Source: Burkholderiales bacterium
GTDB taxonomy: Bacteria > Pseudomonadota > Gammaproteobacteria > Burkholderiales > SG8-41
DNA length: 64,000 nucleotides
NCBI GenBank assembly: GCA_022841375.1
Contig: JALHRQ010000004.1
Span: 124,001-188,000 of the forward strand
Direction: 5' to 3'
Part shown: piece after piece, positions 28,769-37,514 of the stretch
How positions within the stretch are numbered: the stretch's first letter is position 1
How the letters are laid out: the number at the start of each line of letters is the position of its first letter
Made by a program: the position numbers and the translations under genes
The notes under the pieces: generated by a model
Told to the model about the DNA's origin: nothing
What the model saw: only the letters and a program-made list of their open reading frames with translations
The model's database searches: none

Positions 28769-30505
28769 TTACTTCCGTCCCGGCTTCACCGTATCAGCCC
28801 CGCGCAGTTCACCGATCCGGGTGTGGCCCCGCGACAACTCTCCCTTGTCGCTTTGTGTGGTGCGGACCAGCAACGCCTTCTCGACCTGCTTGGCCACGAG
28901 TTCCACCTGTAGTGATTTCAGGCGCACCTCGAGCTCCGCCTCTTCGGCATCGAGTCGCACCCGATTGAGTGTGGCTACAGTTTCTGCGGTTTCGTGCGCG
29001 ACCCGCTCGGCACGTTCCTTTTCCCAGCGCAGCGTGCCCATCAACACCTCGCCGCCGGCGGTGTAGGTGTCGGCGAGGGTGACGCCGGTATCGCTGAGGA
29101 TGAGCTCCCGCACCTGATTCGAATGCGCCGTGCCGCGCGACTTGACGATCGACAGCCCTCGGTTGCGTTCACCGGCCTGCATCAGGTAATTGAGGTGGAT
29201 CCAGGTGTCGGCGAGCGACGAGATCTGCAGTGGTGAACCGTTCTCCACCTGTCCGGACATCTCGTCGAGCAGGCTGGTGCAGACCAGGGTGGTACCGTCC
29301 CCCTTTGACCAGTCGATCAGACGGTCGGCGACGCTTTGTGCGGTCAGATCATTGCCGGACTTGGACCATGCAGACACCGGGTCGATTACCACGCATCGTG
29401 CGCGGTGTTCTTCAGCAAGGGCCTTGATGCGCACCAGGTAGGTTTCGGCACTGCCGGTGATGACGCGGGCCGAGATCATGCGCAGGCGTCCGTTTTTCAA
29501 GTGCCGGTCGAGCCGGATACCGACCGAGGCCAGGTTGCGGATCACCTCGGTACTGTTCGAATCGAAACAGACGAACAGGGTGCGTTCGCCGCGTCGGCAG
29601 GCGGCTTCCGCAAATGCCCCGCTCAAGGTCGTCTTGGCGGTGCCCGAGAAGCCGGTGATCAGCACGCTGGCGCCGCGGTAGTAACCGCCACCCAGCATGG
29701 TATCGAGTCGCGCCACGCCGCTGGACACCCGCTCGTCGTTCACCTTGAATTCGACGCGGCTCAGCGTATGCGCGATGGCCACTTCAAATCCGCGATTGCC
29801 GATCAGGAATGGCGATTCATTCTCGTCGAAGCTGGTGCCGCGATACTTCTGCACACGCATGCTGCGTTGCGACACCCCCAATGCCACGCTATGGTTGAGG
29901 ATCACCGCACAGTCCACCATGAATTGCATGAAGCCGAAGGGCTGCGGGTTGACGGAGTGAGTCTCGTCTCCGCCCGATTTCAGGGTGATGATGCCGGTCA
30001 GTTCGCGCTTTAACAGCCACTCGTGCAGCCGGTACATTTCGCGCTGTTTTGCCAGCGCGTCCGGCAGCAGTGCCAGCACTACGTCCAGCGCGTCGAACAC
30101 GATGCGCCGCGCCCCCATCGATTTGATCTGGGCGTCCAGCGCTGCCAGCATCCCGCCGAGATCGAAATCCCCCGACCGCACCAGGTCGGGCAGGGGCTGC
30201 GCATCCATGAAATACAGCTTCTTCTTGCGTTGCAAGTCCGTGAGGTTCCAGCCAAAACTTGCGGCGTTGGCCAGAATCCGCTTCGACGTCTCTTCAAACG
30301 CGACAAAGATCGCGGATTCCTTGCGAGTCCGTGCACCATGTGCCAGGAATTGCAGCGCGAGTATGGTCTTGCCCGATCCGGGGCCGCCCACCAGCAGCGT
30401 CGTTCGACCGCGCGGCAAACCGCCGCCGGTGATTTCGTCCAGGCCGGCGATGCCCGTCGACGCTTTGCGTGCAGCTTTTGTACGCAGTGGACTGCTGGAT
30501 TTCAT
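28769..30505 (-). CDS. kaiC: KaiC-like double-RecA ATPase
   Basis: A 578-residue protein with two KaiC domains. CI has Walker A GGPGSGKT (40-47) and the catalytic pair Glu71-Glu72 (AFEETSKR). CII has GFSGTAKTT (~285-293), but the pair that acts as base in autophosphorylation reads Asp315-Ser316 (CFDSNS). The S431/T432 phosphosite equivalents are Ser429-Ser430 (QISSLADT). A charged helical tail (~495-565, ERAERVAHETAETVATLNRV) replaces the cyanobacterial A-loop end. The first gene of a kaiC-kaiB-EAL operon. ATPase is likely; autokinase is uncertain. Confidence 0.92.
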   Translation of the reverse strand: MKSSSPLRTKAARKASTGIAGLDEITGGGLPRGRTTLLVGGPGSGKTILALQFLAHGARTRKESAIFVAFEETSKRILANAASFGWNLTDLQRKKKLYFMDAQPLPDLVRSGDFDLGGMLAALDAQIKSMGARRIVFDALDVVLALLPDALAKQREMYRLHEWLLKRELTGIITLKSGGDETHSVNPQPFGFMQFMVDCAVILNHSVALGVSQRSMRVQKYRGTSFDENESPFLIGNRGFEVAIAHTLSRVEFKVNDERVSSGVARLDTMLGGGYYRGASVLITGFSGTAKTTLSGAFAEAACRRGERTLFVCFDSNSTEVIRNLASVGIRLDRHLKNGRLRMISARVITGSAETYLVRIKALAEEHRARCVVIDPVSAWSKSGNDLTAQSVADRLIDWSKGDGTTLVCTSLLDEMSGQVENGSPLQISSLADTWIHLNYLMQAGERNRGLSIVKSRGTAHSNQVRELILSDTGVTLADTYTAGGEVLMGTLRWEKERAERVAHETAETVATLNRVRLDAEEAELEVRLKSLQVELVAKQVEKALLVRTTQSDKGELSRGHTRIGELRGADTVKPGRK

Positions 30506-30832
30506 TTTCGATCCTTGTGAATTGCGCTCAAACCGGTGGAATTGCTACTGGTGGTATCAGGAAAACCCTTGGAAGACCGTTGATGAGGCCGGTCTTGGCT
30601 GGCACCGGGCCGGAATGACTAAGCCAAGTGATCTGAAATATTCCGACTCGCGTCAACTGGTCAGGAGGTGGAATGGGCTGACTTGGTAATTCAATGAATA
30701 AACTTGCCTGAAACTGCGGTGAAATCGGTCTGAAATGAGTATAGGCTTCTTCAATCTCGACTGTGTGTATGTACGGTGTCGTACAGTGCGGTGGCGTACC
30801 GTAAATCAAGTCACGGCGCAGTAGCATTTCAC
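30506..30832. promoter_or_regulatory. Divergent control region between kaiC and the RsbRD-like gene
   Basis: No supported gene. An inverted repeat TACGGT (30772-30777) and ACCGTA (30798-30803) with a 20-nt spacer, and a related GTAC core between them, lies 30-60 nt before the RsbRD-like start and may be an operator. No FNR-type box was found here. Confidence 0.4.
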
Positions 30833-31498
30833 ATGCTCTACGAATTCCTCAACTCAAATCGCGATGAATTGATTCGGCGTTGCCGGGACAAGTTGGAGAA
30901 GCGCGACACTCCGCCAGTGATACGAGCAACACTCGACAACGGTGTGCCCTTATTCCTGCGGCAACTTTCCGATATCCTTTTTGACGAAACCCAAACCACC
31001 GACCGTCCCGTTGCCGGTGAAGGTGTCAATGTGGGTGCTATCGTGGTCGGCGGTGCCGCTAAACTGAACGGCGAAGACATGCTGCGTGCCGGATACAGTG
31101 TCGATCAGGTTGTCCACGGTTACGGCGATGTGTGCCAGTCGATTACCGAAATGGTGATTGAGCAGAAGGTGGGGATTTCTTCTGACGAATTTCGCACACT
31201 CAACCGTTGTCTGGATGATGCCATTGCTGATGCCGTCAAGGCTTATGGGGGTGCGCACCAGAGTGAACTCAATGAGCAGGCGGAGATCCTGCACGACAGC
31301 CTGGATGATTTCGTGAAACAACAGTGGCGACTGATCGAGACGGCGATCCAGGCATTTGCCTCGATCAAGACCGGAAATATCGGTTTGAACGGTGCAACGG
31401 GCACATTGCTGCTTCACTCACTCCAGGAGTTGCGCGTACTTGCTGAGCGCGCCGTTCCCGAGATACGCCTGGCTTCGGCCAAGACCACGCTTTCCTGA
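30833..31498 (+). CDS. RsbRD N-terminal-like sensor protein
   Basis: About 221 residues, starting at ATG 30833 (MLYEFLNSNRDELIRRCRDKLEKRD). The helical globin-like N-terminal domain with NRDELIRRCRDKL matches the RsbRD N-terminal (RsbT co-antagonist) fold often seen in histidine kinases. Here no kinase domain follows; the C-terminus is helical (LDDFVKQQWRLIETAIQAFASI). A free-standing sensor of this type may act on a partner kinase. An in-frame upstream start at 30776 is possible. It is divergent to kaiC. Confidence 0.62.
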   Translation: MLYEFLNSNRDELIRRCRDKLEKRDTPPVIRATLDNGVPLFLRQLSDILFDETQTTDRPVAGEGVNVGAIVVGGAAKLNGEDMLRAGYSVDQVVHGYGDVCQSITEMVIEQKVGISSDEFRTLNRCLDDAIADAVKAYGGAHQSELNEQAEILHDSLDDFVKQQWRLIETAIQAFASIKTGNIGLNGATGTLLLHSLQELRVLAERAVPEIRLASAKTTLS

Positions 31499-31581
31499 GT
31501 CAAGGCCTTGAAATCCTTTGCCGCGAAGCGGTGAAGGCTGATTTAAAGAAAACCCCGGACTTGTTTATTGCTTTCATGGCT

Positions 31582-32298
31582 TTATTTTGCACCGGCTTTT
31601 TGTAGTATTTCCACCATCGTTTTGTATCCGCGCCCCTGCGCCAGCCTGAGGGGCGTGTTGCCGTTGCGATCTGCGAGTTGCAGGTTGGCACCGGCACTGA
31701 CCAGCGCACGCAGCGTTTCAGTGTGACGCGGGCCCCCGTCCCCCAACACGATGGATTCAATCAATGCGGTCCAGTGCAGGTTATTGACGTGGTCCAATGG
31801 TGCGCCGGCGGCAATCAGTTGTTTGACGACGCCGGTATGGCCCAGGTGTGCAGCCGCGATCAGCGCAGTGCCGTCGTAACGGCTGGTGGTGAGTTTCGCG
31901 CTGGCGCCGGCGGCGAGCAGGGCGCGCAAGGCGTCTTCATTGTTGGCGACCGCGGCGATGGTGACGGCGTCGTAGCGGTCTTTTTCCAGCAGGCCAAGGT
32001 TGGCGCCGGCTTTGGCGAGCACGCGGATGGCATCGACTTTGCCGGCATGCGTTGCGACATGGAGTGGCGTGCGTCCGTAGGGATCGCGGGCGTTGAGGTC
32101 GGCTTTGGCGCTGATCAGGCGTTCGATTTCGGCAATGTCGCCTTTGTGCGCGGCGACATGCAGGCCGCTATAGCGCGCAACTTCGGAGGCGGTGGGCGGA
32201 ACTTGGGCGGTGGCCATGGTTGGGGCCAGCAGGGCGAATGAGCAGAGGGTGACGCGCAGGATTTGGGTGAGTGACTTGAATGGATGGTTACGGTTCAT
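31582..32298 (-). CDS. Exported ankyrin-repeat protein
   Basis: Start ATG 32298 (MNRNHPFKSL), giving 238 residues with a signal peptide ending near ATAQVPPTAS. Five or six ankyrin repeats follow, for example YGRTPLHVATHAGKVDAIRVLAKAGANL and DGTALIAAAHLGHTGVVKQLIAAGA. Ankyrin repeats mediate protein-protein binding; in the periplasm the partner is unknown. A longer in-frame N-terminus runs through the repeat at 32343-32378 and is rejected. Confidence 0.82.
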   Translation of the reverse strand: MNRNHPFKSLTQILRVTLCSFALLAPTMATAQVPPTASEVARYSGLHVAAHKGDIAEIERLISAKADLNARDPYGRTPLHVATHAGKVDAIRVLAKAGANLGLLEKDRYDAVTIAAVANNEDALRALLAAGASAKLTTSRYDGTALIAAAHLGHTGVVKQLIAAGAPLDHVNNLHWTALIESIVLGDGGPRHTETLRALVSAGANLQLADRNGNTPLRLAQGRGYKTMVEILQKAGAK

Positions 32299-32342
32299 GG
32301 TTTTGCTCTCGATGCGTTGCGCTTTAAGTGAAACGGCGGTTG

Positions 32343-32378
32343 CCCTCTCCCTAACCCTCCCCCGCAAGCGGGGGAGGG
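32343..32378. repeat. CCCTCTCCC-type hairpin repeat, copy 1
   Basis: CCCTCCCCCGC (32355-32365) pairs perfectly with GCGGGGGAGGG (32368-32378), preceded by CCCTCTCCCTAA. A second member with the same layout lies at 62828-62863. No T-tract follows, so its termination role is uncertain. Confidence 0.75.
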
Positions 32379-32408
32379 GATTAAACAACGGAGAATCGAG
32401 GTGGTGGA

Positions 32409-32900
32409 TTACTTCAACTGGTCCTTGACCTGTTCCAGCGCGGCGACGGCGCATTGTTCGTCGAGGTGGCCGCCGGGGGCGCCGCCGATGCCGACGGCAC
32501 CGATGACGTCATTGCCGGCACGCACCGGAACGCCGCCGCCGAGCAGCAGGAAGCCGGGGATGTGCACGAGGTTGGCGGCGGCGGGATTCTTCTGCGCGCC
32601 TTCCATCATCGCCAGCGTGTTGTTGCGGGCGGAGGCGGAGGTGAAGGCTTTTTGCTGGCTGGCGGCGAGGGTGTGCGGGCCGGCGTTGTCGGCGCGTTGC
32701 ACGGCGCGAACAAGGCCGGCGCGGTCAACGACGGTGGCGGTCACGGCGTAACCTTTGGCGCTGCAGGCGGCGACGCTGGCGGCGGCGATCTGGTTGGCCA
32801 GTTCCAGCGAAATGTTCTTTTCAGTGCGCACGGCTTGGGCGTTGGCAATGGATGCGGTGACGAGCAGGGCGGCGATGGACAGTTGGGCGATGGTGCGCAT
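32409..32900 (-). CDS. Exported GlcG/HbpS-type heme-binding-like protein
   Basis: Start ATG 32900 with AGGAG ribosome site, 163 residues. The signal peptide ends at ANAQAV. The body shows the GlcG/HbpS pattern: LANQIAAASVAACSAKGYAVTATVVDRAGL, RADNAGPHTLAASQQKAFTSAS, then GGVPVRAGNDVIGAVGIGGAPGGHLDEQCA. Family members bind heme or degradation products, or are uncharacterised. Ligand binding here is not shown by the sequence. Confidence 0.83.
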   Translation of the reverse strand: MRTIAQLSIAALLVTASIANAQAVRTEKNISLELANQIAAASVAACSAKGYAVTATVVDRAGLVRAVQRADNAGPHTLAASQQKAFTSASARNNTLAMMEGAQKNPAAANLVHIPGFLLLGGGVPVRAGNDVIGAVGIGGAPGGHLDEQCAVAALEQVKDQLK

Positions 32901-33130
32901 GTGAGTTCTCCTGTTAAGTGTTGCGGTTGGCTGTTGCAACCGTGGATGCACTGTAGGAAAACGCTGCGCGCGGGAACATCCGCAGCGCTACGCCCGGGCC
33001 TCCGTACTATTACGGAGAAGCGATTACGGAGAGGCGGCGCGGCGGGTTTCGGGGATGATGCTAAAAGTTATTATTAAACAATAACTTATGTAATTACTGC
33101 GCTAGGAAATGAATACCGGCTACGTCGGTG

Positions 33131-33754
33131 TCAGACGGCGTCTTCGACCAGTGCAGCGTAGCGGCGGATCAGTTGCGCCAATGATTCGGCATCAAGTTTC
33201 GCGAACAGGTTGGCGCGATGGGTTTCGACAGTGCGCGGCGAGACGTCCAGCGCGCGGCCGATTTCCTTGTTGGTCAGCCCGGCGACGATCAGGCCGAGCA
33301 CTTCGCGTTCACGTTCGGAAAGCTGAGCGTAACGGTCACGCGCATCGCGGTCTTCGCGATTGTGCTGGCGCGATTTGACATGACTCTGCACGGCACCCTG
33401 CAGTGCATCCAGCAAGGCCTGGTCATCGACGGGCTTTTCAAGAAATTCAGCAGCGCCGGATTTGAAGGCGCGGCGGCACATATCGACGGTGCCGTGGCCG
33501 GTGAGCATGATTACCGGTTGATCGACGCCTTCGGCAATCAGCTGGTCGAGTACGGTCAGGCCGCTGATGCCGGGCATGCGTACATCGAGCACGATGGCGC
33601 CAATGCCGGCGCGGTCGAATTGTGCGATGAACTCCTGCGGGCGGGCCCAGCGGTGCACACGCAGGCCGACGGTGCCGATCAGCAGCGCGAGGCTGTCACG
33701 CACCGCGGCATCGTCGTCGATCAAATGGATCACCGGTGACAGCGAATCGCTCAT
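33131..33754 (-). CDS. FixJ/NarL-type response regulator
   Basis: A 207-residue protein starting at 33754 (MSDSLSPVIHLIDDDAAVRDSL). Receiver domain: acidic pocket Asp13-15, phosphoacceptor Asp57 (IVLDVRMPG), Lys in FLEKPVDD. C-terminal LuxR-type helix-turn-helix: LSEREREVLGLIVAGLTNKEIGRALDVSPRTVETHRANLF. Its ATG overlaps the sensor-kinase stop (ATGA), so it forms a two-component pair with that gene. The adjacent secreted GlcG-like and ankyrin genes are possible but unproven targets. Confidence 0.9.
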   Translation of the reverse strand: MSDSLSPVIHLIDDDAAVRDSLALLIGTVGLRVHRWARPQEFIAQFDRAGIGAIVLDVRMPGISGLTVLDQLIAEGVDQPVIMLTGHGTVDMCRRAFKSGAAEFLEKPVDDQALLDALQGAVQSHVKSRQHNREDRDARDRYAQLSEREREVLGLIVAGLTNKEIGRALDVSPRTVETHRANLFAKLDAESLAQLIRRYAALVEDAV

Positions 33755-35209
33755 GCGGGCTCCGCGAGAGGCAGGCTCAATCGGAACAAGGCGCCACGCT
33801 GCGCGGCATTGGTGGCGGTCAGCGTGCCCCCCATGTCGGTGGCCAGCGATTCGCACAGACTCAGGCCAAGACCGAGCCCTCCGTCGCGTGTGGTGAAAAA
33901 GGGTTCGAAGATGCGCGGCAATATATCGGCCGTGATGCCAGGGCCGCTGTCGCAGATCGTCAATACGCCCAGTTTGTGTTCGGGCTGCATGGCGATGGTC
34001 AATGCACGTTCACTGGGCGGCACTTGCGCCAATGCCTGCAGCGCATTGGTCAGCAGATTGTGGATGATCTGTTCCAGCGCCACCGGATCGGCCTTTACGC
34101 TGAGCGCATCGCCGGACAAGGCGAACTGGATGCCGAGGCGCTTGCATTCCGGCTCGAGCAGATACAGCGCATTGCGTACCGTTCCCTGCAGATCGACAGC
34201 CTGCAGGCTGCCGCCGACTTCGGGCCGTTCCACCACGCGGCGCATGCGGCCCACCACGTCGGAGGCGCGGCGCGCCTGTTCGACAGCGCGGGCCATCGCA
34301 TCACGCGCGGTGCTGAGCTCCGGCGGATCATCATCGAGCAGCCGTTTTGCGGCTTGGGTATTGGCGAGAATTGCGGTTAATGGCTGGTTGAGTTCGTGCG
34401 CCATGCCGGCGGCGAGTTCACCCAGCGTATTCAGGCGGGCAACCTGGCCGAGACGCAGCAATTCCTGGGCGCGGCGGCGTTCGGAGCGCTGGCGCACCAG
34501 CGCGAGCAGGGCGGACAATGTGACGGCAACAAACGCAGCCCATGCCACCAGCTTCAGCCAGGGCAGATCGCCCCAACCGGCACTCCGTGTGGCGATGACG
34601 TCGAAAGGTTGGCTGTCGGCGGCGAGGCGTTTGCGAAATTCAAAATTCCATAAACCTGCGGCGCCGCTGCCCGCTTGCACGATGTAACGCTGGTTGAGGT
34701 ATTCCAAGGTCACCCGCACCGGACTGGCATCCGGTGTCATCGGCCATTCTTCCCACGGCACCATGCCGCGCATATCGATCTGCACCGCGTAGCTGGCGGG
34801 TGATGCAGCCTGCACAAGGCGATAGCGGCCGCTGGTGAAATCGACGCCGCCGATCGCGGCAGCGGTTGCTGCGGCGGGATTCGGTTTCACCGGCCTGCAT
34901 TGCGGTATCGGGCCATGCTGTATTTTCAGCGCGCTGGCCGACTTCGAGAATCTGCGGATAGACCGCGGCAATACGCGGACCGGGCGCGGCGGCGTTGCCG
35001 TCGATGGCGGGTTGCAGCAGTGCCAGCATGGCCATCACCGCATCCTGCTGTGCCGTGCGCTGACTCAGCAGGCGGTGGATGATGCGGGCGTCGGTTTCGA
35101 AGGCGTCATGCAGGCGGTTCAATTCCATGCGCACCAGACCGATAGCGCCGGCCGCGGTGAGTACGATGCCAGCCAGGGTGACAGCCAGCGTGGTGCGGCG
35201 ATCAGTCAT
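33751..35209 (-). pseudogene. Sensor histidine kinase gene with a frameshift
   Basis: The N-terminal part (MTDRRTTLAVTLAGIVLTAAGAIGLV, a membrane helix and periplasmic sensor) ends its frame near 34880-34900. The continuation (KPNPAAATAAAIGGVDFTSGRYRLVQA), second membrane helix and kinase core lie in a different frame to the stop at 33751. The core is complete: H-box AAGMAHELNQPLTAI, N-box NLLTNAL, G1 DSGPGI, G2 GGLGLGLS, as in FixL/DctB-type kinases. A single indel explains all. The response regulator downstream is intact, so either the kinase is newly lost or this is a sequence error. Confidence 0.8.
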
Positions 35210-35222
35210 GATGATTTCACGT

Positions 35223-36047
35223 TCAGCGGCCCGGACGGGCGGCTTCGTATAACGGCATCACTGTCGGTAGCAACGCTTCAATCTGCTGGATACGACGCGT
35301 TTCCGCCGGGTGGGTGCTGAGAAACTCCGGCGGTCTGCCGCCATTGTTGCCGGAGAGCATTTTTTTCCACAAGGTAACGCCGGCGCGAGGGTCGTAACCG
35401 GCGCGCGCCGAGAGCTCAAGACCGATGCGGTCCGCTTCGGATTCGTCGTTGCGGCTGAAGCGGGTGGCGATCAGCGCTTCATAGGCGGAGCCGGCGAGAT
35501 TGGCTGAGCCGTCACCCACCCCGAGCAGCGCAGCGCCAATGCCGATGGCGGCCTGTGCGGCCATTGCCTGCGACACTTGTTCGCGCGAGTGCTCGCGCAG
35601 CGCATGGGCGATTTCATGGCCCATCACCACGGCGATTTCATCGTCGCTGAGTTTCAGGTTCTGGATCAGTCCGGAGTAAAACATGATCTTGCCACCAGGC
35701 ATGCAGAAGGCGTTGAGTTCCTTGCTGGTGATGGTGTTGACTTCCCATTTCCAGCCGGGGGCATCGGCGCGGAACACACGGGTCTGCGGCGTGATGCGCG
35801 TGGCGATGGCGCGCACGCGCCGGGTCAGCGCGGCGTCGGTATTGAGTACACCTTTTTTGACGGATTCGGCCTGCAGCTGGTTGTAGGCTTTGGCCGCCAT
35901 CTGGTTAAGTTCTTCCGATGACACCAGCAGCAATTGCTGGCGGTCGGCGCCGACTACGCCGCCCGAGGTCGTGGACTGGCAACTGGCGGTGGCGCTGAGT
36001 GCGGCAACGGTAACTGCGGCAGCGATGAGTTTGTAGATCGGGAGCAT
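35223..36047 (-). CDS. M48-family metalloprotease, putative lipoprotein
   Basis: A 274-residue protein. The export signal ends at SATASC, with Cys23 a possible lipidation site, though the -3 residue is unusual. The zinc motif HEIAH is at 144-148, and the third ligand is in the NDESEADRIGLELSARAGY segment (Glu). FLSTHPAETRRI is the usual M48 C-terminal mark. Homologous to LoiP/YcaL/BepA-type periplasmic proteases that maintain the outer membrane. It is 13 nt upstream of the kinase gene on the same strand and divergent from the MshEN gene. Confidence 0.88.
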   Translation of the reverse strand: MLPIYKLIAAAVTVAALSATASCQSTTSGGVVGADRQQLLLVSSEELNQMAAKAYNQLQAESVKKGVLNTDAALTRRVRAIATRITPQTRVFRADAPGWKWEVNTITSKELNAFCMPGGKIMFYSGLIQNLKLSDDEIAVVMGHEIAHALREHSREQVSQAMAAQAAIGIGAALLGVGDGSANLAGSAYEALIATRFSRNDESEADRIGLELSARAGYDPRAGVTLWKKMLSGNNGGRPPEFLSTHPAETRRIQQIEALLPTVMPLYEAARPGR

Positions 36048-36365
36048 GTTTTTCGTTATTGCGGAAGCGTCAGCGATTCTACCGCGCTCTAGCCGGGGTC
36101 ATGCAGTGGTCCCGCACGTTGGGTATGCCGCTCTGCCGTGGTTACGAGGTCATAAATGCGTATTTCATGAAGGTTTTGGAGCCCTTATGTCCGGGAATTT
36201 GATGAAAATCAATACGGATGGAATCTGACTGTCTGATGATCCGGTTGCGGGTCTTGAGAACGCTCAAAATTCCCCTGCAGACTCCAGTGGTAACGGCAGG
36301 CAGCGCTTTCCGGCGTGGGGCTGCAGAGGGGGGATTTGCGGAACGCTGCAATCAGGAGAAGTGTC
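36048..36365. other. Intergenic region upstream of the MshEN/cyclase operon
   Basis: No gene. It holds the FNR-type promoter described separately at 36199-36247 and a short AT-rich stretch. From the predicted start (~36247) the leader would be ~120 nt, ending in AGGAGA just before ATG 36366. Nothing else was recognised. Confidence 0.6.
36199..36247 (+). promoter_or_regulatory. Consensus FNR box with class II promoter geometry
   Basis: TTGAT-GAAA-ATCAA at 36199-36212 is a perfect match to the FNR consensus. The hexamer GATGAT at 36235-36240 lies exactly at -12 to -7 if the box is centred at -41.5, predicting a start near 36247. This would give oxygen-controlled expression of the two plus-strand genes that follow. 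Confidence 0.8.
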
Positions 36366-37487
36366 ATGACCGAAAATGCAATCAATCTGGAGTTCTCGAG
36401 TTATCTCGATGAGGTTGTTAAAGTCGCTGCCCATGCGAGTGAACCGTGCCGTGTTGTCAATGCGGATGGCTTTGAAATAAAAGGTGTTTTTGTTTCGTAT
36501 GATCCTTCCGCCTCGTGCATTGAAGTTCGGGCAGAAGGTGAGAAAAACCTCCGAAAAATTCCCATGGACCGCATACGCATGCTGAAGCTGACGCGCCCCG
36601 TGAGGCCGGGTGGTGTTGATCAGCATTTGCTGGTGCGTGGTCTCGCGGTCCACGCCGTCGGCAAGCGTTTGCCCTTCAGTATTACCTATCGCGACGGACG
36701 CACCTTGTCCGGCGAACTCCTGGGTTACGGCTTCGTGCCCGGTGGATTGGGCATTTATCTTGCGGGAGAGGGAGAGGAAGCAGTCCGCTGTTTTTTTCCT
36801 GACTGTGCGATCGAGGATGTTGCGATCGGTCTGCCGATCGGTCGTGTTCTGCTCGAACACGGTCATCTGACAGAGTCGGACCTTGAGAAGGCGCTTGCAG
36901 CTCAGCGTTCCCTGCGCTCGCAGCGCGTTGGACAGATTCTTTCCGAGCAGCGCCTGATTTCCCGCGAAGCGCTTGAGGAGGCATTGCGCAAGCAACAGGG
37001 TGTACCGCATGTGAAAATTGGAGCAGTGCTGGTCGAAATGGGTGCAATCAACGAAGAGCAGTTGCACAAAGCCCTGGAAGAACAGAAACGACGTCACGGC
37101 AAGCAGCTTGGCGGAATTCTTGTCGACATGGGCGTTCTGGATAACAAGGTTGTGAAGGAGGCGCTTGCGCACAAGCTCGGGGTGCCGCATGTTGACCTGA
37201 CCCGGTTTTCCATTGACCGGAACATCATGGATGCACTTCCCGCGTCGCTCATACTGAAACACACTGTCATACCGTTGTATCGGACAGACAAGGCATTGAT
37301 TGTCGCCATGACCAATCCTTTTGATGCCCGGGTTATTACTGCTTTGGGATTTGCGTCGCAATTGAAAATCGTCCCTGTCCTCGCAAACGTTCAGGAAATT
37401 CAGCATGCCTTGGAAAAAAACCGGCCCGACGGGGTTGTCCTCTGGCAGCACGCGCACGAGGGTGACCACCTCAAACACGCTCGCTGA
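36366..37487 (+). CDS. Tandem MshEN-type (GspE N-terminal) repeat protein
   Basis: Start ATG 36366 after AGGAGA; 373 residues. The first ~145 residues form two similar beta-rich units (GFEIKGVFVSYDPSASCIEV and GRTLSGELLGYGFVPGGLGIYL). Then come four G-x-x-L repeats: LPIGRVLLEHGHLTESDLEKAL, QRVGQILSEQRLISREALEEAL, VKIGAVLVEMGAINEEQLHKAL and KQLGGILVDMGVLDNKVVKEAL, followed by a GspE N-terminal-like end. Such repeats bind c-di-GMP in MshE-type ATPases; no ATPase is attached here. It is probably a c-di-GMP receptor or adaptor, cotranscribed with the cyclase 27 nt downstream. Confidence 0.75.
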   Translation: MTENAINLEFSSYLDEVVKVAAHASEPCRVVNADGFEIKGVFVSYDPSASCIEVRAEGEKNLRKIPMDRIRMLKLTRPVRPGGVDQHLLVRGLAVHAVGKRLPFSITYRDGRTLSGELLGYGFVPGGLGIYLAGEGEEAVRCFFPDCAIEDVAIGLPIGRVLLEHGHLTESDLEKALAAQRSLRSQRVGQILSEQRLISREALEEALRKQQGVPHVKIGAVLVEMGAINEEQLHKALEEQKRRHGKQLGGILVDMGVLDNKVVKEALAHKLGVPHVDLTRFSIDRNIMDALPASLILKHTVIPLYRTDKALIVAMTNPFDARVITALGFASQLKIVPVLANVQEIQHALEKNRPDGVVLWQHAHEGDHLKHAR

Positions 37488-37514
37488 CCATGATTTAACG
37501 ACTTAAGAGAAATA

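Noticed and set aside
36264-37478. 404-codon ORF antisense to the MshEN gene
   Set aside because: Shadow ORF in GC-rich DNA; the sense gene has ribosome site, promoter and repeats.
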